DNA of 57,577 bases from Azoarcus sp. L1K30. GTDB lineage: Bacteria; Pseudomonadota; Gammaproteobacteria; Burkholderiales; Rhodocyclaceae. Shown one piece after another: positions 53,481-57,577 of the stretch; within the stretch, counting starts at the first letter, position 1; the number at the start of each line of letters is the position of its first letter. A program made the position numbers and the translations under genes. The stretch is taken from NCBI RefSeq assembly GCF_018122735.1, contig NZ_JAGRRD010000001.1, positions 2,896,971-2,954,547 on the forward strand. Reading direction: 5' to 3'. Below the pieces are notes generated by a model. It did not search any database. It was given only the letters and a program-made list of their open reading frames with translations, and was not told the origin of the DNA.

Positions 53481-53951
53481 ATGTCCCGTTTCGAAAACAT
53501 CCACGAGTACGACATCGACCTGAATGGCAAGGGCCTGCGCGTGGCCATCGTCATGAGCCGCTTCAACCAGGACGTCTGCGAAGGCCTGCTGTCTGCCTGC
53601 ACGGCGGCACTGCTCGAGCTGGGCGTATCGCCCGAACTGATCCGTATCGCGACCGTGCCCGGCGCACTGGAGATTCCGCTGGTACTGCAGAAACTCGCCG
53701 GCAGTGGCAAGTTCGATGCCCTCATCGCGCTGGGTGCCGTCATCCGCGGCGAGACTTACCATTTTGAACTCGTATCCAACGAGATGGGCGCCGCGATCAC
53801 CCGCGTCGGCCTCGATAGCGGCATCCCGATTGCCAATGGCGTCCTGACCACCGAGGATGACGATCAGGCACTGGCACGCATGCAGGAGAAAGGTAGCGAC
53901 TGCGCACGCGCAGCGGTCGAGATGGCCAACCTGCTGAAGGTGTTGCCATGA
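53481..53951 (+). CDS. ribH: 6,7-dimethyl-8-ribityllumazine synthase
   Basis: This is a 156-residue lumazine synthase: the RibE/RibH step that condenses the RibB product with the pyrimidine. Landmarks are [33 protein letters not shown], the catalytic His in [17 protein letters not shown], and [18 protein letters not shown]. The ATG of nusB overlaps its stop (ATGA), so the four genes form one transcript. The product oligomerises into a capsid-like shell or pentamer; which one is not told by sequence. Confidence 0.95.
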   Translation: MSRFENIHEYDIDLNGKGLRVAIVMSRFNQDVCEGLLSACTAALLELGVSPELIRIATVPGALEIPLVLQKLAGSGKFDALIALGAVIRGETYHFELVSNEMGAAITRVGLDSGIPIANGVLTTEDDDQALARMQEKGSDCARAAVEMANLLKVLP

Positions 53952-54397
53952 GCAAGATGGCCCGTCGCCGCGCACGCGAGCTTGCGCTGCAAGGCGTCTA
54001 CCAGTGGCTGCTGTCGGGCAACTCGATGTTGACGGTACAAAAGCATGTCGAGTCAGAAACCGAGGATCTCGACAAGGTGGACCGGGAGCTTTTCATCAGC
54101 CTGCTGCGTGGCACGCTGGAAAACGTCGAGTCGCTGCAAGCCTCGTTTTCACCGCTGATCAGCCGCCCAGTGAATGAACTGTCGCCGATCGAACACGCCA
54201 TACTGCTGCTGGGCGCTCACGAGTTGCGCAACAATCTCGAGACGCCTTACAGGGTGGTCATCAATGAAGCCATCGAACTGGCCAAGGGCTTCGGCGGTAC
54301 GGATGGTCATCGCTTCGTCAATGGCGTGCTCGACAAGCTGGCGGCCAACATCCGCGCGGATGAAGTCGAAGCGGCCCGCGCCGGCAGGAAATCCTGA
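53948..54397 (+). CDS. nusB: Transcription antitermination protein NusB
   Basis: This 149-residue helical RNA-binding protein with the NusB fold works with NusE (S10) in rRNA antitermination. The N-terminal arginine-rich helix ([20 protein letters not shown]) and the [48 protein letters not shown] block are diagnostic. It overlaps ribH by 4 bases. Its position after ribH is typical of Proteobacteria. A bidirectional terminator follows. Confidence 0.95.
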   Translation: MSKMARRRARELALQGVYQWLLSGNSMLTVQKHVESETEDLDKVDRELFISLLRGTLENVESLQASFSPLISRPVNELSPIEHAILLLGAHELRNNLETPYRVVINEAIELAKGFGGTDGHRFVNGVLDKLAANIRADEVEAARAGRKS

Positions 54398-54422
54398 CCC
54401 TGCCGGTGCAGGCCAGGACGAA

Positions 54423-54448
54423 AAAAATCCCGCCGAGGCGGGATTTTT
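54423..54448. terminator. Bidirectional intrinsic terminator between nusB and rhlE
   Basis: A perfect stem AAAAATCCCGCC / GGCGGGATTTTT with a 2-base loop lies at 54423-54448, giving a GC-rich hairpin with A/T tails on both strands. It should end the rib-nusB operon on the plus strand and rhlE on the minus strand. Confidence 0.88.
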
Positions 54449-54468
54449 CTTGACCGATTCGATGCGAT

Positions 54469-55812
54469 TCAGCCGCGCGAACTACGATCGCGGCGATCGC
54501 CATGGCTGCGCTCGCTACGGCTCGACGGATGGCCGTCACGGCCACCGAAGCCGCCCCCAGGGCGACGCTCGCCGCTACCCGAGGACGGGCGACCATAACC
54601 ACCACCGCCACCACCGTTGCCGAAACGGCGACCGGCGCCGGCACCCGCCGGGCGCGGACCCGACGGCTTGCGCGGCGACGGCTCCATGCCCGGAATGGTG
54701 TGCACTTCGAGACGATCGCCAGTAAAACGCTCGATAGCGCGGATCAGTCCGGTTTCGCGCGGGCCCGACAGGGTGATCGCGATGCCGTCACGACCGGCAC
54801 GGCCGGTGCGGCCGATACGGTGCACATAGTCTTCGGCCTGACGCGGCGGATCGAAGTTGATCACATGGCTGATGCCGGCCACGTCGATACCGCGGGCAGC
54901 GACGTCGGTCGCGACCAGCACGCCGATACGACCCTGGCGCAGGCGATCGAGGGTGCGGTTACGCTGGGTCTGGTGCATGTCACCATGCAGCGCAGCGGCA
55001 GCAAAACCTTTTTCCTGCAGGCTCAGCGACAGCTCGTCGGCGCTGCGCTTGGTCGCGGTAAACACCACGGCCTGCTGCAGACCGTCGTGCCCCAGCAGGG
55101 CCTCGAGCAAACGGCTCTTGTGACCCATGTCGTCGGCAAACATCAGGCGCTGTTCGATCTGGCCACGATCTTCCTTGGCGACTTCGATCTCGATGCGCTG
55201 CGGGTTGCGCGTCATGCGCTCGGCCATGCGACCGACCACGCCGTCGAGCGTAGCCGAGAACAGCAGGGTCTGGCGCTTGGCCGGAGTGGCCGCGACGATG
55301 GCATCGATGTCTTCGGCAAAGCCCATGTCGAGCATGCGGTCAGCTTCGTCGAGGATCAGCACTTCGACATCGGAGAGCTTGATCTTGCGACGGTTCAGGT
55401 GGTCGAGCAGACGGCCCGGGGTGGCGACGACAACGTCGACCGGGCGCTGCAACTGCTTGACCTGAGCAAAGAAGGGCGCGCCGCCGACGAGGCAGGCGGT
55501 GTTGAGCCAGCGCAACGCCTTGCCGTAGGTTTGCACGGCTTTTTCCACTTGCTGGGCAAGTTCGCGCGTCGGGGTCAGCACCAGAACACGGGGACCAGCG
55601 CCCGGCGCCGGACGACGGTCGATGAGCTTGTGCAGCGAGGGCAGCGTGAAGGCTGCGGTCTTGCCGCTGCCGGTATGGCTCGACACCAGCAGGTCCGAAC
55701 CGGCAATGGCGGCGGGAATCGCCTGCATCTGCACCGGGGTCGGGATGGTGTAGCCGGTCTGTTCAACGGCTTTGATGAGTTCATCGGCAAGGCCGAGGCT
55801 CTGGAATGTCAT
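54469..55812 (-). CDS. rhlE: DEAD-box RNA helicase RhlE
   Basis: This is a 447-residue ATP-dependent RNA helicase. It has the Q motif (YTIPTPVQMQAIP), motif I SHTGSGKTAAF, Ia PTRELAQQV, II LDEADRMLD, III FSATL, and V/VI VATDVAARGIDVAG and HRIGRTGRAGR, followed by a Gly/Arg/Ser-rich basic tail (GGGGGGYGRP, SSRSERSHGDRRDR) that binds RNA. The RhlE type acts in ribosome assembly and RNA turnover, often induced by cold. ATG 55812 has AGGAAGAATC before it. A promoter about 340 bases upstream implies a long leader. Confidence 0.93.
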   Translation of the reverse strand: MTFQSLGLADELIKAVEQTGYTIPTPVQMQAIPAAIAGSDLLVSSHTGSGKTAAFTLPSLHKLIDRRPAPGAGPRVLVLTPTRELAQQVEKAVQTYGKALRWLNTACLVGGAPFFAQVKQLQRPVDVVVATPGRLLDHLNRRKIKLSDVEVLILDEADRMLDMGFAEDIDAIVAATPAKRQTLLFSATLDGVVGRMAERMTRNPQRIEIEVAKEDRGQIEQRLMFADDMGHKSRLLEALLGHDGLQQAVVFTATKRSADELSLSLQEKGFAAAALHGDMHQTQRNRTLDRLRQGRIGVLVATDVAARGIDVAGISHVINFDPPRQAEDYVHRIGRTGRAGRDGIAITLSGPRETGLIRAIERFTGDRLEVHTIPGMEPSPRKPSGPRPAGAGAGRRFGNGGGGGGYGRPSSGSGERRPGGGFGGRDGHPSSRSERSHGDRRDRSSRG

Positions 55813-55888
55813 GATTCTTCCTGTATTGCAGGCCGGCTTGTGGCCGGACAATTTCGGATCCGAAAATTCGGACCGCAAGGCATCGCGC

Positions 55889-55922
55889 CGCTCCGCCACT
55901 GCGGATAGGCAGTGCGGGAGCG
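55889..55922 (-). other. Stable hairpin in the rhlE leader
   Basis: CGCTCCGCCACTGC and GCAGTGCGGGAGCG pair across a 6-base loop with one mismatch pair, inside the predicted 5' leader of rhlE and about 80 bases upstream of its ATG. A second palindrome, TTCGGATCCGAA, lies nearby. A role in leader control is possible but is inference. Confidence 0.45.
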
Positions 55923-56151
55923 CCGGGGCGACAAGCGCGCGATGGGCGTGGGCCGGTCATCAGGCGAGCCTGAAGACCGCGCATCGGCACCAACCGGTTG
56001 TCACGATGCCAGTCGATCGCTAGAGCGAATGGAGTTCGGCGGGAGGTCGGGGGCGATGGGGCTGTGATTACAGTCCCTGGGGCCGGTTCGGCGGATGAAT
56101 TTCCGCATCGCAACCATAAAGGCCCTGCTGCTGCATTGCACAACTTTTCGA

Positions 56152-56180
56152 ATTATAAGGGGTTTTCGCTCTTCTGTCGA
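56152..56180 (-). promoter_or_regulatory. Predicted sigma-70 promoter of rhlE
   Basis: On the minus strand TCGACA (56180-56175) and TATAAT (56157-56152) are separated by exactly 17 bases: a consensus -10 and a five-of-six -35. Transcription would begin near 56144-56146, leaving a leader of about 330 bases before the rhlE ATG at 55812. No gene is seen in the leader. Confidence 0.7.
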
Positions 56181-56201
56181 AGACTACGTTGCGTAGCGAC
56201 G

Positions 56202-56238
56202 AAAAAAAGCGGCGCACACCGTCCGGTGCCACGCCGCC
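56202..56238 (-). terminator. Intrinsic terminator after the HU gene
   Basis: On the minus strand the arms GCGGCGTGGCACC and GGTGTGCGCCGC form a strong, slightly imperfect hairpin followed by seven T residues. It lies 21 bases after the HU stop codon and just upstream of the rhlE promoter. Confidence 0.8.
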
Positions 56239-56259
56239 TCATGGGGTGAATCCTGGGTA

Positions 56260-56538
56260 TTACTTGCCGTTGACAGCGGCCTTCAGCGTTGCGCCAGCGG
56301 TAAATTTGGGCACGCTGGACGCAGCGATCTCGATGGTCGCGCCCGTTTGCGGGTTGCGGCCAGTGCGGGCGGCACGCTTGGACACTTCGAAAGAGCCAAA
56401 GCCGGTGAAGGCGATCTTTTCGCCCTTAGCGAGTTGTTCAGCGACGATGTCGAGCACGGCAGACAACGCACGGTCGGCCTGGGCACGGGAAACATCCAGA
56501 CGATCTGCCAGCGATTCGACGAATTCACCTTTGTTCAT
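56260..56538 (-). CDS. hupB: DNA-binding protein HU (beta-type)
   Basis: This is a 92-residue histone-like protein that bends and compacts DNA. The family pattern is clear: MNKGEFVESLADRLDVSRAQAD, KIAFTGFGSFEVSKRAARTGRNPQTG with the DNA-contacting arm, and VPKFTAGATLKAAVNG. Length is standard. ATG 56538 is preceded by GAGGAAAAG; the frame continues upstream without support. HU and IHF subunits are similar, but the sequence fits HU-beta best. It has its own extended -10 promoter and terminator. Confidence 0.93.
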   Translation of the reverse strand: MNKGEFVESLADRLDVSRAQADRALSAVLDIVAEQLAKGEKIAFTGFGSFEVSKRAARTGRNPQTGATIEIAASSVPKFTAGATLKAAVNGK

Positions 56539-56593
56539 GCTTTTCCTCGATTTGATTGGTGTGTAGGGACTAAAGTACTTTTCTACCCGGAAG

Positions 56594-56602
56594 ATTCTAG
56601 CA
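56594..56602 (-). promoter_or_regulatory. Extended -10 promoter of the HU gene
   Basis: On the minus strand TGCTAGAAT (56602-56594) gives a good extended -10, TG-N-TAGAAT. The -35 (TGCGCT) is poor, as is usual for extended -10 promoters. The start codon at 56538 is about 56 bases downstream. Confidence 0.5.
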
Positions 56603-56642
56603 CTGTCCTGCGCGCCAGCGCAGTTGGTAACACGCCAAAACA

Positions 56643-56676
56643 GCGTCTGGCGTGGTGTTCGCAACACGCCAGACGC
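56643..56676 (-). terminator. Hairpin after the hemerythrin-like gene
   Basis: Perfect 12-bp arms GCGTCTGGCGTG / CACGCCAGACGC flank a 10-base loop that begins 6 bases after the hemerythrin-like stop; a TTTT follows shortly on the minus strand. It probably ends that transcript. Confidence 0.6.
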
Positions 56677-56681
56677 ATTGA

Positions 56682-57368
56682 TCATACATTTCGACGGCCA
56701 GCGCAAGGCCTCAGGGCCAACCCGGTCAGCTCACCTGTCATCAGCGCGCGCCGCCGCGCGATCAGCGTTCGATCATCCTTGTACGGACCGCCCCCGAGTC
56801 CGATTGGCGCGGGCGCCGCCGCCACCAGGCGGGAAAAGATGCGCTTGAAGTCTTCATGCGTCTGTGGCTCACCGGTACCGCCCATGGGATCGGCATTTTC
56901 GCGGAAACCCGCTTCGGCCGCTGCCCAGTCCTCCGCAGTGAAGTGTTTTTTGACCAAGGGCAAGATCACCGTTTCCTCCAGCAGCATATGGTTGCGATAG
57001 AACTCGGCAAAATGATTGAACGCCTCTGCAAAGGCATCAAAACCATCGCGGGCGCCACTGGCGTACTGGTGCATGGCCGCCTCCAGCGCCTTGATGCGGG
57101 CATCGCCTGCCGCATGTTCCTGCTCGAGCCGCGCGATGGCATCTGCACCTTCGGTGGTGTGCCGCTTGAGCAGGGAAAAAAGATACTGATCCTCTTTCGG
57201 ATGATGCTTCTTCTCGGGGTAGGCATCGAGATAGTGAACCATCGCCCGCAGCAGACGGAAGTCCGGCTGCAGGTTTCCGGCGCCGATCTCCTTGATCATG
57301 TATCGAATGGCATGAATGATCGCTGCCAGTGACTGGTGTTCGTCCTGAATGATGCGAAGGGCTTCCAT
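56682..57368 (-). CDS. Hemerythrin-like (HHE) domain protein
   Basis: This is a 228-residue cytosolic protein with one hemerythrin domain (about 3-145). The di-iron ligand pattern is present: DEHQSL, KKHHPKEDQYLF, RLEQEHAAGD and HMLLEETVILPLVKKHF. Such proteins bind O2, NO or iron. The C-terminal 70 residues (DFKRIFSRLVAAAPAPIGLGGGPYKDD) are a conserved tail in the same group. It follows, on the same strand, a LivF-type gene 75 bases upstream. A role in oxygen or NO sensing or iron storage is possible but not shown. Confidence 0.85.
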   Translation of the reverse strand: MEALRIIQDEHQSLAAIIHAIRYMIKEIGAGNLQPDFRLLRAMVHYLDAYPEKKHHPKEDQYLFSLLKRHTTEGADAIARLEQEHAAGDARIKALEAAMHQYASGARDGFDAFAEAFNHFAEFYRNHMLLEETVILPLVKKHFTAEDWAAAEAGFRENADPMGGTGEPQTHEDFKRIFSRLVAAAPAPIGLGGGPYKDDRTLIARRRALMTGELTGLALRPCAGRRNV

Positions 57369-57443
57369 GATCTTCGTCCTCGAAGCTGGTGCCGGGTCGG
57401 GCGCCCGGCGAATTCCATGTAAGACGCTGTCACCACCTGGTGA

Positions 57444-57577
57444 TCAGGTGGCCAGCATTTCCTGGTGCTTGCCACCGAGGCCGAGATAGGCCTCGATCAC
57501 GCGCGGGTCGTCCTTCAACTGCACCGCGGGCCCTTCCATCGCGATCGTGCCGGTCTCGAGCACATAGGCGTAGTCGG
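57444..57577 (-). CDS. livF: Branched-chain amino acid ABC transporter ATP-binding protein LivF, C-terminus only
   Basis: The gene enters from the right edge; only the last 44 codons are seen. The translation (DYAYVLETGTIAMEGP, then LKDDPRVIEAYLGL) ending at TGA 57444-57446 is the typical end of LivF-type ATPases (YVLETGxI...VxxAYLG). The rest of the high-affinity branched-chain amino acid transporter should lie beyond the window. A small palindrome, CCACCTG-N5-CAGGTGG, at 57433-57451 spans the stop. Confidence 0.85.
   Translation of the reverse strand, partial: DYAYVLETGTIAMEGPAVQLKDDPRVIEAYLGLGGKHQEMLAT

Overview
This window is a high-GC chromosomal segment, most likely from a Betaproteobacterium of the Rhodocyclales type (Thauera/Azoarcus-like). 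Evidence for this is the ribE-ribBA-ribH-nusB order, a RibBA whose second domain has lost its zinc cysteines, OmpR/EnvZ-like and CpxRA-like two-component pairs, a TRAP transporter operon, and an unusually large set of c-di-GMP proteins. The assignment is inferred from gene content; no rRNA gene is present.

Layout. Positions 1-3210 are accessory: a DUF6765-like gene cut by the window edge and apparently ended by an in-frame TGA, a Tat-exported beta-helix protein, a frameshifted IS630-type transposase remnant and an orphan membrane-anchored protein. Positions 3520-11063 hold a compact catabolic operon: TRAP transporter (dctQ-dctM-dctP), 2,3-diaminopropionate ammonia-lyase, an M20-type N-carbamoyl-L-amino-acid hydrolase, an N-carbamoyl-D-amino-acid hydrolase and an RpiR regulator. 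A perfect palindrome overlaps the -35 of the predicted promoter. The gene set predicts uptake of a ureido (carbamoyl) derivative of 2,3-diaminopropionate, decarbamoylation, and cleavage to pyruvate and ammonia. Positions 11112-12934 hold small orphan genes, including an HNH-like protein.

Positions 13511-17201 (minus strand, lower GC) form a five-gene type IV CBASS anti-phage operon: QueC-like Cap9, TGT-like Cap10, a CD-NTase beginning MGGSGGG, a two-helix SLATT membrane effector, and a HhH-GPD/OGG-like Cap11. Established work on type IV CBASS shows that Cap9/Cap10 attach a 7-deazaguanine to the N-terminal glycine of the CD-NTase, and this CD-NTase has that kind of N-terminus.

From 17.3 to 49 kb the window holds envelope and signalling genes: six c-di-GMP proteins (NMT1-PAS-GGDEF, SnoaL-like-GGDEF, HD-GYP, heme-binding Tll0287-like-GGDEF, Cache-PAS-GGDEF and CHASE8-GGDEF-EAL), the last two in an apparent operon with a TonB-dependent receptor and a YfiR-like protein. 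It also holds KatG facing a DyP peroxidase, a CCA-enzyme-like protein with a degraded HD site, OmpR/EnvZ, and a CpxRA-like pair separated from an EF-hand protein by a cluster of TTTAC-N5-TTTAC boxes, plus a MATE exporter. The right end (49.4-57.6 kb) is core: cutA, dsbD, ribE, ribBA, ribH, nusB, rhlE (with a good promoter and a leader of about 330 nt), a HU gene, a hemerythrin-like protein and the C-terminus of a LivF-type ABC ATPase.

No rRNA, tRNA, CRISPR array or complete insertion sequence was seen.
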